Shown: positions 6,361-14,583, numbered from the stretch's first letter. The stretch is 24,679 bases of DNA from Sulfurimonas sp. UBA6792 (GCA_002452425.1 DKFQ01000104.1:1432-26110), one strand, 5' to 3'. Translations and numbers: made by a program. The notes: a model not told the origin generated them from the sequence alone.

Positions 6361-7050
6361 ATGGAAAAAATAGTACTTATGCTGCAGCTGCAAGCTGACT
6401 TGAACGAGGCTACAAACGGCGAAAAATGGACAAGTGGGATTACAAAAAATAATAAAGTTATCAACTGGAAGCGTTGCATATATATGGAATGCGCTGAGAT
6501 GATAGACAGCTTTTCTTGGAAACACTGGAAAAACATCGACAAAGAAGCAGATTGGGCAAACTTGCAGATAGAAGTTGTCGATGTTTGGCACTTTATCATG
6601 AGTTTGGCGATAGAGCAAGATGCGCAAAATGCACAAGGCGGCATCGGTGCAATCGCGTCTGCCATTGCTGCTGTTGAGAGTTTTGAGAAGATTCTTGCCA
6701 AAAATGGTCTCTTTGCAAATGAAAATGAGATTATGGAAAAAATCGAAGCTATCATGCTAGAGTCGCTCCTAAAAAAAGAGTTTCATTTAGAAAAATTGGT
6801 TGATGATTTCTTTGATTTGGTTGTAATGAGCGGACTTGACCTTGAGACACTTTATAAGCTCTATGTAGGCAAAAACATCCTCAACCAGTTCAGACAAGAC
6901 CATGGATACAAAGACGGCTCTTACATAAAGGTTTGGGGTGGCGAAGAGGATAATGTGGTCATGCAAAGAGTTTTGGAGCAAAACAGCGATATCGCACCGG
7001 CAAAACTTTATGAAGAACTTGAAAAGTTTTATCCGGCACAAAAGAACTAA
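6361..7050 (+). CDS. dut: Dimeric dUTP diphosphatase
   Basis: The enzyme hydrolyses dUTP to dUMP and pyrophosphate, keeping uracil out of DNA and supplying thymidylate synthesis. The 229 residues match the all-helical dimeric dUTPase/MazG-related class, as in Campylobacter jejuni, and not the trimeric class. The magnesium-binding motifs are E43-x2-E46 (YMECAEM) and E71-x2-D74 (IEVVDVWHF), at nearly the same positions as in C. jejuni dUTPase. ATNGEKWTSG and NWKRCIYME are typical of the subgroup, as is the C-terminal NQFRQDHGYKDGSYIK. The ATG at 6361 has a weak AGG ten bases upstream. The ABC ATPase gene starts six bases after the stop, so the two are likely co-transcribed. Confidence 0.92.
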   Translation: MEKIVLMLQLQADLNEATNGEKWTSGITKNNKVINWKRCIYMECAEMIDSFSWKHWKNIDKEADWANLQIEVVDVWHFIMSLAIEQDAQNAQGGIGAIASAIAAVESFEKILAKNGLFANENEIMEKIEAIMLESLLKKEFHLEKLVDDFFDLVVMSGLDLETLYKLYVGKNILNQFRQDHGYKDGSYIKVWGGEEDNVVMQRVLEQNSDIAPAKLYEELEKFYPAQKN

Positions 7051-7056
7051 ATAGTT

Positions 7057-7620
7057 ATGGTTTTAGAGGTAAAAAATCTCTCCTTTGGGTACAAAAAGGA
7101 GTCTCTACTTTTTGAAAATCTCTCTTTTTCGCTTAAAAAAGGGGAGATAAAAGCGATAGTAGGCGAGAGCGGAGCAGGGAAGAGCACTATTTTTGAGCTC
7201 ATCCTCGGCAACTTAAAACCTTTAAATGGAGAGATTAAACACTCTGGTTGCTCTGAGGTTTTTCAAGACCCATACAGCTCTTTTCATCCAAGCTACACAC
7301 TTTTAAATCAGATAAGAGATGTAGCAAATCTTGATGATTTAGAGTTTTATCTCACAAGCGTCAAACTTGAGCGTGAGCTGCTATTGAAACTCCCCCATGA
7401 ACTCTCAGGCGGACAGCTCCAGCGTGCCTCCATCTTGCGTGCTATGCTTATGAAGCCAGAACTTCTACTGCTTGATGAACCAACCTCTGCACTTGACAAT
7501 GTTATCCAGCTTGATGTGATGCAGATGCTTGTGCGCCATTTGGGCGACATGGGAATGCTTCTTATCACACACGATTTGGATTTGGCAAAATGGTGTGCGG
7601 ATGAGATTATTATGATTTGA
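7057..7620 (+). CDS. Short ABC transporter ATP-binding protein
   Basis: A complete but minimal ABC ATPase of 187 residues. Walker A is GESGAGKST (36-44), the Q-loop Gln70 lies in VFQDPYSSFHP, the signature is LSGGQLQRA (116-124), Walker B is LLLLDEPTSALD (136-147) and the switch His172 is in LITHDLDL. The VFQDPYSS stretch is like the peptide/nickel (Dpp/Opp/Nik) subfamily. The protein stops about 60-130 residues earlier than that subfamily, so it lacks the C-terminal extension. There is no permease or binding-protein gene nearby, so substrate and partner are unknown. No clear ribosome site precedes the ATG; translation may depend on dut just upstream. Its stop overlaps crcB tail to tail by 11 bases. 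Confidence 0.85.
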   Translation: MVLEVKNLSFGYKKESLLFENLSFSLKKGEIKAIVGESGAGKSTIFELILGNLKPLNGEIKHSGCSEVFQDPYSSFHPSYTLLNQIRDVANLDDLEFYLTSVKLERELLLKLPHELSGGQLQRASILRAMLMKPELLLLDEPTSALDNVIQLDVMQMLVRHLGDMGMLLITHDLDLAKWCADEIIMI

Positions 7621-8002
7621 AAAAGAGTTTTACTAGGTAAAAACCGCTTCCTGCCATCAAAACAGAACCAAAAGCATTGAGTGAGATATTGGCTAATGCA
7701 AGGGCGATTTGTCCGCTGTTGAGAAGTAAAAAACTCTCAATTGCAAATGTAGAGTAGGTGGTGAGTCCGCCCAAGATACCGGTTGTGAGAAAAGATTTTA
7801 CGTGGAGTGAAAAAAAAGTTGTGTGCATAAAGTAGGCTATGAGTACGCCCATCACAAAACTGCCGCCAAGGTTGACACCAAGCGTTCCAAAAGGGATGTC
7901 GTGGGGCATTCTGTGTGAAATTACTCCATTAAGATAGGCACGAAGGACTGCCCCGATAAAACCGCCGCTACCTATGGCTAGGATGGTTTGCCAACTCATC
8001 AT
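7610..8002 (-). CDS. crcB: Fluoride ion channel CrcB/Fluc
   Basis: CrcB/Fluc forms a dual-topology dimeric channel that lets fluoride leave the cytoplasm. The 130 residues contain four hydrophobic segments and the family motifs GGFIGAVLR, GTLGVNLGGSFVMG and GGLTTYSTF. The latter two normally supply the pore Asn and the central sodium-site region. The gene starts at a double ATG (8002/7999) with AAAGG upstream and overlaps the plsC end by 35 bases, so it is the last gene of the ctpA-to-crcB operon. No fluoride riboswitch-like leader is possible here, because the upstream sequence is coding. Confidence 0.92.
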   Translation of the reverse strand: MMSWQTILAIGSGGFIGAVLRAYLNGVISHRMPHDIPFGTLGVNLGGSFVMGVLIAYFMHTTFFSLHVKSFLTTGILGGLTTYSTFAIESFLLLNSGQIALALANISLNAFGSVLMAGSGFYLVKLFFKS

Positions 8003-8666
8003 TATATACCTTTTGCATCTTGATTCTTAAGTTACTCAACCACTCGCTATCGTTTTTGTCTGCTACAAATGAGTCCAGAAAGATAACTTTGATTTTTCCT
8101 GGTTTATAGAGAAATTTTTTGGTATTGTAGTGTTTTGCAGTCTCTATCAAAACGACAGGCTGCACACGAAGAGCATTTGCATCAGCTACCATTTTCGCAC
8201 CTGATTTAAAAGGCAGCATCACTCCTGAGGTAGAACGTGTCCCCTCCGGAAACATTGCAATTGTTCTGTGCGAGGCGAGAACCTTTTTGGTATCTTTAAG
8301 CAGTTTGATAAGGGATGTTTTGCTCTCTCTCTCCACGGCGATATCTTTTGGAAGCTTGAGCGCTAAACCAAAAAAAGGGATATCAAAAAGCTCTTTTTTT
8401 GCAACCCATGCGATGTCTCTTTTAGAGAGCGTCTCCATGACAACAATATCCAAATCGCTTTGATGGTTCATCAAAAAGATTTGCGCTTCTGGATCCTCTT
8501 TGCCAACTACCTCTGTAGAGAAAAAAGTGCTAAGTCGGATAAGCCAAGCGGCTAGTTTTCTGCTGTATGGTTTTGGGAGAATATAAAATGTAACAATCAT
8601 CAAGCCAAGTGACGCTAGGATAATTATAGTCGCGTAGAGCCAACTAATTTGAGCAAAGATCTTCAT
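7968..8666 (-). CDS. plsC: 1-acyl-sn-glycerol-3-phosphate acyltransferase
   Basis: PlsC adds the second acyl chain to lysophosphatidic acid, making phosphatidic acid at the inner membrane. The 232 residues have an N-terminal membrane segment (about 8-30), the acyltransferase motif NHQSDLD with His68 and Asp73 as the catalytic HX4D, and the substrate-binding FPEGTRS (139-145). LPKDIAVERES and VVLIETAK are further family blocks. The start overlaps the end of the preceding unknown gene by 23 bases and the end overlaps crcB by 35 bases, so the three are translationally coupled. Length and motifs are normal. Confidence 0.92.
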   Translation of the reverse strand: MKIFAQISWLYATIIILASLGLMIVTFYILPKPYSRKLAAWLIRLSTFFSTEVVGKEDPEAQIFLMNHQSDLDIVVMETLSKRDIAWVAKKELFDIPFFGLALKLPKDIAVERESKTSLIKLLKDTKKVLASHRTIAMFPEGTRSTSGVMLPFKSGAKMVADANALRVQPVVLIETAKHYNTKKFLYKPGKIKVIFLDSFVADKNDSEWLSNLRIKMQKVYNDELANHPSHR

Positions 8667-9762
8667 TTTTTACCCAGCCTATCTTTTGGTCTTGTAGTTG
8701 GACTTTTGCCCATCCTTTGACCTCCGCCTCTTTTTGGAGATGGTACTCTTGTGGAGCTTGTTCAAAAATCGTTCCATTGGACATAGGAAGCAGATAGATA
8801 GCCGAGCCTTCTTTGATGCAGACCTCTTTTGATGGAAGAGCGATAGAGAGAATATAAGCAAGCGGAAGCAGTATAAAAACAAGGTAAATATACTTTCTTC
8901 TCCATAAAATAATAATAAATGCTATGAATGCAACTACTGCAGAAGCACCCATCTTGATAATCTCATTGGATTGGTCTTTTGGTTTGAGATCACTTTGTGT
9001 TGTAACACTATCATCATTGACTATAATTGGGATATTGCTAAAAAGAAATTTATTTTTTACAAGATTAAAATAGGAGAAAGAGAGCGTTTGGATTTTTTTA
9101 TCGATAATTGCATAATAGGTAATTTTTGCATCTGTAAAGGAGTTTGTGATAGACTCTATGCCTTGCTTATAAACGCCGTTAAGCTTAAGCACTGAAATGT
9201 CACAATTTTGTGCAGTTGCAACAAAAACGACAATATTGTGTGTTGCATCGTAGCTTGTTGTTTTGTACTCTACTATCTCAAAAGAGTTTGCAATGATATT
9301 GGAGAAATCATTTTTTGGGTTGAGCGAGATAACGTTTAATGCCTCTCCACTTAGTTGGGTGCTTTGGTAGCTTTTCTTATGTGTATGAATCAGTGTAGCT
9401 TCAAAATCCGGTATTTTGGCATTTTGTGAGGTTGCTATAAAATAAAAAGTATCGTAGTAGTATTTTGCATCTTTTACTCTTGTAGGAGTATCGCTGAGCA
9501 TCTTAAGCCCTTGCATATTTGAGAGCTTGTATTGGATATCTTTGAAATCCTTAATAACACAAAGTGTTTTAATGGTAATGGGAAAAACTTCCCCTTTGAG
9601 CACCCTTTGAGGGATGTTTTCAAAGTTGAGATAGAGAACTTTAGATACCTCTTCGATGGGCTCTTCATAAGGCACATCAGCATCAGTTGCATCTCCTAAA
9701 GCATTAGGATTTGCGAATGCTAAGATGGAGAAAAAAAGCCATATAAAGAGGAGTTTAATCAC
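8644..9762 (-). CDS. Membrane-anchored periplasmic protein with C-terminal SH3-like domain (Cj0515-position protein)
   Basis: The 372-residue protein has a signal peptide (1-17, ending LAFA), a long beta-rich periplasmic part (about 40-250), and two adjacent membrane helices (about 271-287 and 290-309). A last domain of about 60 residues looks like a bacterial SH3 fold (KEGSAIYLLP, then VKGWAKVQLQDQKIGWV). The N-terminal part, with a stretch like FENIPQRVLKGEVFPITIKT, is reminiscent of BatD-type beta sandwiches, but I cannot confirm that. It sits between purQ (4-base overlap) and plsC (23-base overlap), the place held by a periplasmic hypothetical protein in C. jejuni as I recall. The function is unknown; an envelope role is likely. 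Confidence 0.8.
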   Translation of the reverse strand: MIKLLFIWLFFSILAFANPNALGDATDADVPYEEPIEEVSKVLYLNFENIPQRVLKGEVFPITIKTLCVIKDFKDIQYKLSNMQGLKMLSDTPTRVKDAKYYYDTFYFIATSQNAKIPDFEATLIHTHKKSYQSTQLSGEALNVISLNPKNDFSNIIANSFEIVEYKTTSYDATHNIVVFVATAQNCDISVLKLNGVYKQGIESITNSFTDAKITYYAIIDKKIQTLSFSYFNLVKNKFLFSNIPIIVNDDSVTTQSDLKPKDQSNEIIKMGASAVVAFIAFIIILWRRKYIYLVFILLPLAYILSIALPSKEVCIKEGSAIYLLPMSNGTIFEQAPQEYHLQKEAEVKGWAKVQLQDQKIGWVKNEDLCSN

Positions 9763-10433
9763 GCTTGTAAAAATCCTTGAAGCATCTTTACGCCGTCATT
9801 GCTTCCAAGTAGTCTCTCCATTGCTCGCTCTGGGTGCGGCATAAGTCCAAAAACATTTTTCTCTTTATTGCAAACGCCCGCAATGGCATCAACGCTTCCA
9901 TTTGGATTTTTCTCTTCGCCCTGTGCACCGCAATACTTCAGAAGAACTTGGTTATTTGCATAAAGCTCTTTTAACCCCTCTGCATCGATGTAGTAGTTTC
10001 CGTCATGGTGCGCGATAGGAACATTGAGTATGTCACCGTTATTTAACTCTTTTAGAAAAACGTTGTCGTTACTTACTACTTGAAGGTGGTGGTGCTTGGA
10101 GAGAAAATGCAGACTCTCATTTCTCTTAAGAGCCCCCGGTAAAAGACCTGCTTCTGTAAGTACTTGAAAACCATTACAGATACCTAAAACTTTTCCGCCA
10201 TCGTTTGCGTACTTTGTCACTGCTTGCATAACAGGACTAAACTTTGCAATAGCACCGCTTCTTAGGTAGTCGCCATAGCTAAAGCCGCCCGCTACTACAA
10301 GCAAGTCGGTATCTTCCGGTACAGTCTCAGATTTATGCCATAAAATCTCTGTTTTTGCACCTAGCGATTTAAAAGCATGCTCTGTATCATACTCGCAGTT
10401 CGTGCCCGGAAACTGTAAAATTGTTACTTTCAT
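9759..10433 (-). CDS. purQ: Phosphoribosylformylglycinamidine synthase, glutaminase subunit
   Basis: PurQ supplies ammonia from glutamine to PurL for conversion of FGAR to FGAM in purine synthesis. The 224 residues are a class I glutamine amidotransferase with nucleophile Cys86 (GICNGFQVL) and the His200-Glu202 pair (MPHPERAME). The N-terminal LQFPGTNCEYDT and GGFSYGDYLRSG are PurQ signatures. It overlaps purS by four bases at its start and the unknown membrane gene by four bases at its end. PurL is not in the window. Confidence 0.96.
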   Translation of the reverse strand: MKVTILQFPGTNCEYDTEHAFKSLGAKTEILWHKSETVPEDTDLLVVAGGFSYGDYLRSGAIAKFSPVMQAVTKYANDGGKVLGICNGFQVLTEAGLLPGALKRNESLHFLSKHHHLQVVSNDNVFLKELNNGDILNVPIAHHDGNYYIDAEGLKELYANNQVLLKYCGAQGEEKNPNGSVDAIAGVCNKEKNVFGLMPHPERAMERLLGSNDGVKMLQGFLQA

Positions 10434-10672
10434 TTGATAAGCTCTATTTTGTAGTCTTCAATAACTGTATTTGCAAGAAGCTCTTCACACATTTTTGTAA
10501 CATCTTCCATCGCTTTTTGCTCATTGTTCTCGTCAAGATTAAATATAATCTGCTTTCCGACACGAACATTGCTAACATTGTTAAAGTGTAAAGACTCAAG
10601 TGCATGATGCACCGCTTTTCCTTGAGAGTCCAAAACGCCCGCTTTTAAAAATACATTTACAACTGCTTTCAT
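10430..10672 (-). CDS. purS: Phosphoribosylformylglycinamidine synthase, PurS subunit
   Basis: PurS is the small structural subunit that bridges PurQ and the small-type PurL, and its presence implies the three-protein FGAM synthase. The 80 residues show the family core: VVNVFLKAGVLDSQGKAVHHAL, then NVSNVRVGKQIIF. The first Met has AAGGA nine bases upstream, and the gene starts 18 bases after the purC stop. It is followed by purQ with an ATGA overlap. Confidence 0.94.
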   Translation of the reverse strand: MKAVVNVFLKAGVLDSQGKAVHHALESLHFNNVSNVRVGKQIIFNLDENNEQKAMEDVTKMCEELLANTVIEDYKIELIK

Positions 10673-10690
10673 ATTACTATATCCTTATCT

Positions 10691-11404
10691 TTATTTATTG
10701 AGTATTCTGTTTAACACTTCTTCATAAGCCATCTTCAAGCCGCCTAAACCTTGACGAAATCTGTCTTTATCCATTTTTTCGCCGCTGACCATATCCCAAA
10801 AACGGCAGTTGTCAGGACTGATTTCATCGATAAGGATAATATTTCCGCTGCTATCTTTACCAAATTCAAGTTTAAAGTCAACAAGATTGAGACCTTTTGT
10901 TGCAAAGTATGGTTTTAAGATATCATTTATCTCTCTTGCCATGCGGCGAAGTTTATCAAGCTCATCTTGGTATTTTACAAGTCCTAAGATAAGTGCGTGT
11001 TGGTCGTTGAGTTTTGGATCGCCGAGTGCATCATTTTTGTAGTCAAACTCAACAAGCGTGAAAGGAAGAACTGTTCCATCTTGAATTCCCAGATTTTTGC
11101 TTAAGCTTCCTGTTGCGATGTTGCGAACGATAACCTCGATAAGGATAACATTTGTTCTTTTATGGAGCATGTGGTTGTCATCAAGCATCTTGATGAAATG
11201 CGATTGTATGCCATTGTCTGCTAAAAGTTTAAAAAGCTCTGTAGAGATTTTATTGTTGAGCGCGCCTTTTCCAGCTTCACTTGATTTTTTTTCTCCGTTA
11301 AACGCAGTTAAATCATCTTTAAACTCCGAGATTAGCAAATCTGCATCATCTGTCGTGAAAAGTCTTTTTGCTTTTCCTTCGTATATCAACTCTCTTTTTT
11401 CCAT
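10691..11404 (-). CDS. purC: Phosphoribosylaminoimidazole-succinocarboxamide synthase (SAICAR synthetase)
   Basis: PurC joins aspartate to CAIR with ATP to form SAICAR in purine synthesis. At 237 residues it has normal bacterial length. Hallmarks are the N-terminal LIYEGKAKRLF, VRNIATGSLSK, and the C-terminal half with LVDFKLEFGKD and LIDEISPDNCRFWD. A strong ribosome site (AAAAGGAG, six bases before the ATG) lies within the 3' end of ctpA, and the two genes are separated by a single base. It begins the purine part of the operon. Confidence 0.96.
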   Translation of the reverse strand: MEKRELIYEGKAKRLFTTDDADLLISEFKDDLTAFNGEKKSSEAGKGALNNKISTELFKLLADNGIQSHFIKMLDDNHMLHKRTNVILIEVIVRNIATGSLSKNLGIQDGTVLPFTLVEFDYKNDALGDPKLNDQHALILGLVKYQDELDKLRRMAREINDILKPYFATKGLNLVDFKLEFGKDSSGNIILIDEISPDNCRFWDMVSGEKMDKDRFRQGLGGLKMAYEEVLNRILNK

Positions 11405-11405
11405 A

Positions 11406-12725
11406 CTATACTCCTTTTGTAATGATTAATGCTTTGATAATATCAGTCGCGACTTTAAGTTGGATATCTTTGTTGAGTGTCTCGTTCGAGATAACATGCT
11501 TAGAATCAACCTTCTCTTCCTTCTCCTCTTTTGTACCATCAACTTTTTGGAGCTCCTCTTCTAGGTGCTTTTTAAGGTCCGCTTCTTTGAGTGCAAACTC
11601 ATTTTTATTTGTCTTGACTTCACCTGGAAAGACTTCAATATCAGGCTTAACGCCTACGGCTTGAATCGTTCTTCCGCTTGGAAGATAGTATCTTGCCACG
11701 GTCAGCTTTATCGCCTCTTCTTCTGTGATTGGTAGAACAACTTGAACACTCCCTTTTCCAAAAGTGTTTTGTCCAACAACGACAGCTCTTTTATGGTCTT
11801 GAAGTGCGCCACTAACGATTTCACTCGCACTTGCACTTCCGCCATTGACGAGAACTACAAGTGGTATATCGGTGAGTGTGTTGCTTGCTTTTGCGCTATA
11901 GACTTCATCATCCGCCTTGTTTTTGCCTTTTTGTGAGACGATATCCCCCTTATCGACAAATATATCTACAAGTCCAACAGCTTGATCAAGAAGCCCTCCC
12001 GGATTGTTTCGCAAATCAAGAACGATTCCCTTTGTTGTCGCCTTTTTTTGCTTGATTGCTTTAGAGACGTCACTTACGACTTTTTTATCAAAACTTGTAA
12101 CACGGATATACTGGATGTTGTCTCCGATGGTTTTTGCATACACTGATTCGATAGTGATGATAGCTCTTGTAATGGAGATAGTAAGAGGTTTTGTCTCTCC
12201 CTCACGAACGATTGTCAGCTCAATCTTTGTGCCAACTTTTCCTCTCATGATAGAGACAGCCTCATCAATTGTCATGCTAAGTGTAGATTTTTCATTGATT
12301 TTTAAGATGATGTCGCCAGCCTTTATGCCAGCTTTGTCAGCAGGAGTTCCCTCGATAGGAGCAATAACCGTGAGTGCACCATCTTTGACACCAACAGTGA
12401 TGCCAAGTCCGCCAAACTCCCCATTTGTCTGTACTTTTAAATCTTTATAATCTTTTTGTGAAAGATAGTTGGAGTGCGCATCAAGGTTACTCATCATACC
12501 CTCTAACGCTTTATCCATGAGCTCTTCAATGGTTACATTGTCAACATTGTACTGCTCAACAATGCTGAGGACTTTTGTGAACTTTGCTAACGCTTCAAGT
12601 CTTGATGCCTCTTTATTTTGCTCTTTTTTTGCAGTAGCAGCAAAAAGATTTGTCGAAAAAAGGAGCGCAAGAGCGACAGCGACAGAGGCAAAGCCGAGTG
12701 TAATGAGTTGTTTGTTTTTCATCAT
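11406..12725 (-). CDS. ctpA: Carboxy-terminal processing protease (S41 family)
   Basis: CtpA-type proteases trim or degrade proteins in the periplasm with a Ser-Lys dyad. The 439 residues comprise an N-terminal signal or anchor (8-30), a short helical region, a PDZ domain (about 95-180; GLGITVGVKDGALTV, GTPADKAGIKAGDIILKI) and the S41 core. The predicted nucleophile is Ser299 in NGGSASASEI and the base is Lys324 in TFGKGSVQ. The tail (370-439) is Lys/Glu-rich. There are two consecutive ATGs at 12725 and 12722, and AGGA is better spaced for the second. It is first in the operon, with a divergent promoter region upstream shared with the hemerythrin gene. The order ctpA-purC-purS-purQ agrees with C. 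jejuni. Confidence 0.94.
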   Translation of the reverse strand: MMKNKQLITLGFASVAVALALLFSTNLFAATAKKEQNKEASRLEALAKFTKVLSIVEQYNVDNVTIEELMDKALEGMMSNLDAHSNYLSQKDYKDLKVQTNGEFGGLGITVGVKDGALTVIAPIEGTPADKAGIKAGDIILKINEKSTLSMTIDEAVSIMRGKVGTKIELTIVREGETKPLTISITRAIITIESVYAKTIGDNIQYIRVTSFDKKVVSDVSKAIKQKKATTKGIVLDLRNNPGGLLDQAVGLVDIFVDKGDIVSQKGKNKADDEVYSAKASNTLTDIPLVVLVNGGSASASEIVSGALQDHKRAVVVGQNTFGKGSVQVVLPITEEEAIKLTVARYYLPSGRTIQAVGVKPDIEVFPGEVKTNKNEFALKEADLKKHLEEELQKVDGTKEEKEEKVDSKHVISNETLNKDIQLKVATDIIKALIITKGV

Positions 12726-12750
12726 TTTTCCTGTGGAAATTAAAGCGGGT

Positions 12751-12795
12751 ATTATAGTTAAAAGCTCTTTAAATTAAGATAACGACAATTATAAT
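12751..12795. promoter_or_regulatory. Divergent promoter pair between ctpA and the hemerythrin operon
   Basis: The 100-base gap holds two perfect TATAAT boxes facing apart: minus strand at 12756-12751 (about 26 bases before the ctpA ATG) and plus strand at 12790-12795 (about 30 bases before the hemerythrin ATG). Between them is TTAAA-N5-TTTAA (12758-12772), an inverted repeat where the -35 regions of both promoters would lie and where one regulator could act on both. The boxes are seen; their use is inferred. Confidence 0.5.
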
Positions 12796-12825
12796 ACGCA
12801 AATTTGAATTATTGGGGTGTAGAAA

Positions 12826-13266
12826 ATGAGTACAATCAAAGGATTTTTATCTGAGGATCATGGTCGTTGCGATGAACTTTTTGCAAAGATGGAGGATGCT
12901 GTTACGCAATCAATAGAAAACGCAAAAGAGGCATATGATGCTTTTGCTGAGGCAACAGAGAGGCATTTTCAGATGGAAGAGCGTGTTATGTTTTTGGAAT
13001 TTGAGCAAAAAACAGGTATGACGCAAGGTCCTACTGCCATCATGAGGCATGAGCATGCACAAATGAGAAATCTTTTGGCAGAGATGGGTAAGGCGATAGA
13101 GGCAAAAGATAAAGATAAATTTTTTGGCAACAGTGAAACGCTTATGATTTTGATGCAGCAACACAATATGAAAGAGGAACAGATGCTCTACACTATGGCG
13201 CAACAACACCTAAGTGCCGAAGCAGACCGTATTGTAGATATGATGCGCTCAATGATAGTCGAGTAG
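12826..13266 (+). CDS. Hemerythrin-domain (HHE) protein
   Basis: A 146-residue four-helix hemerythrin-like protein expected to hold a di-iron site. Candidate ligands fall in the HHE pattern: His12 (EDHGRCD), His47 and Glu51 (HFQMEE), His75/His77 (RHEHAQM), His113 and Glu117 (HNMKEEQ). There is no signal peptide, so it is cytoplasmic. Proteins of this kind bind O2 or nitric oxide, or act in iron-sulfur repair. The next gene is an NnrS-like membrane protein 16 bases downstream, which favours a nitric-oxide or nitrosative-stress role, though oxygen sensing or storage is equally possible. It is the first gene of a five-gene operon. Confidence 0.88.
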   Translation: MSTIKGFLSEDHGRCDELFAKMEDAVTQSIENAKEAYDAFAEATERHFQMEERVMFLEFEQKTGMTQGPTAIMRHEHAQMRNLLAEMGKAIEAKDKDKFFGNSETLMILMQQHNMKEEQMLYTMAQQHLSAEADRIVDMMRSMIVE

Positions 13267-13282
13267 GACAGAGGAGGCGGAT

Positions 13283-14578
13283 ATGGATTTTGACGGACTA
13301 TCGGTTGACCAAGCACCGCCCATAACTGCACCGCTGAGGTTTTTTGCAACAGCACCGCTTTTTGCACTTCTAGCAGGCTTTTTCATCTTCTTTAGCGATG
13401 CGGCTACACTTTCAAGCCGTTTTGCACCTCAAACAGTCGCTATCACTCACGCCATTACCATAGGTTTTTTTAGCTTCGTTATGTTTGGCGCACTTGTGCA
13501 GATGTTGCCAGTGTTAGCGGGGGTAAAAATCGCAAGAGTAGACAAAGTCTCTAAAATCTCCTACGCGCTTCTCGTTATGGGTACGCTTGGAATGATTTTT
13601 GGATTATGGTTTGAACTCTCAAAGTTTCTTCTCGTGGCAGCACTGCTTTTGGGAGGAGGATTTTTACTTCTTATTACGGTTATGCTTTTTGCATTCAGAA
13701 CAGTTGTTCATGTTAATGCAAGTATAAGAGCGATGATTACAAGCCTTGTTTTTGCCCTTTTGATTACGCTTTTAGGCGCGCATCTTTTGGCATCTTATGG
13801 GATTGGAAAGTTTGGCGCATTACACCATCTTTTTGCCAATATCCATAGCGTTTGGGCTATTTTTGGATTTGCTGGTATTTTGATTATTGGTGTCGCTTTT
13901 CACATCTTGCCTATGTTTTATGTCGCTCCAAGATTTGAACCCTCATTTCAGAGATTTGTCACACCTATGATTGGGGCTGCTTTGGCACTTTGGTTAGTTT
14001 TGAACCTCTTTGCTCCCTCGTACACGGTAGTCGCAAAATCCTTAATCGTACTTTTGTTTATAGTATTTGCCCTAGCGGCTTTGTCAAAGCTCAATGCAAG
14101 ACGTAGAAAAGTAAGTGATATCACTATATGGTATTGGAAGAGTGCAACGCTTTTTATGGTGTTTGGTGCACTCACATGGGTGGCAAATGATTTTTTTGAT
14201 GAGAAATATAGTGTAGTGGTTTCCGTTTTAATAGGCGGTGGTTTCATCTTCTCTGTTATGTCGGGTATGCTGTACAAAATAGTCCCGTTTTTAGTCTGGT
14301 TTCATCTCAACGCCAAAGGGTATATGTCCATTCCGACGATGAATGATATGATAAACAAAAAGGCGGCAAAATGGCAATTTGCTCTTTTTATCATCTCTCT
14401 TGTCGGGTTTACTCTCTCCTTTTTCATCGTAGAGCTCTTGGGATTTTTTGCGCTTACCTTTATCATCAGTATGGTACTATTAGAGTTCAATATTATCTCA
14501 GCTGTTTTGATTTATTTTAAAACCATAAAGACAAAGCCTGATTTTGATATGAGCATGTTTACAATGAAAACGGAATAG
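13283..14578 (+). CDS. NnrS-like polytopic membrane protein
   Basis: A 431-residue, very hydrophobic protein with about twelve predicted membrane helices. A strong GAGGAGG ribosome site lies five bases before the ATG. Histidines sit in or near helices (ITHAITIGFFSFVMFGAL, GALHHLFANIHSVW, GVAFHILPMFYV), and WFHLNAKGY follows a later helix. These recall NnrS haem-copper membrane proteins and distant subunit I-like quinol-independent relatives. NnrS proteins protect against nitric oxide during denitrification. The hemerythrin gene just upstream supports this. I am confident that it is a haem-binding-type membrane protein and less sure of the NnrS name. Confidence 0.65.
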   Translation: MDFDGLSVDQAPPITAPLRFFATAPLFALLAGFFIFFSDAATLSSRFAPQTVAITHAITIGFFSFVMFGALVQMLPVLAGVKIARVDKVSKISYALLVMGTLGMIFGLWFELSKFLLVAALLLGGGFLLLITVMLFAFRTVVHVNASIRAMITSLVFALLITLLGAHLLASYGIGKFGALHHLFANIHSVWAIFGFAGILIIGVAFHILPMFYVAPRFEPSFQRFVTPMIGAALALWLVLNLFAPSYTVVAKSLIVLLFIVFALAALSKLNARRRKVSDITIWYWKSATLFMVFGALTWVANDFFDEKYSVVVSVLIGGGFIFSVMSGMLYKIVPFLVWFHLNAKGYMSIPTMNDMINKKAAKWQFALFIISLVGFTLSFFIVELLGFFALTFIISMVLLEFNIISAVLIYFKTIKTKPDFDMSMFTMKTE

Positions 14579-14583
14579 CAAAA

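Noticed and set aside
7968..8010. Fluoride riboswitch before crcB
   Set aside because: The sequence upstream of crcB is the coding end of plsC and shows no separate leader.
12004..12450. 148-codon plus-strand open frame opposite ctpA
   Set aside because: The ctpA reading has PDZ and protease motifs here; the opposite frame is a hydrophobic artefact with no recognisable domain.
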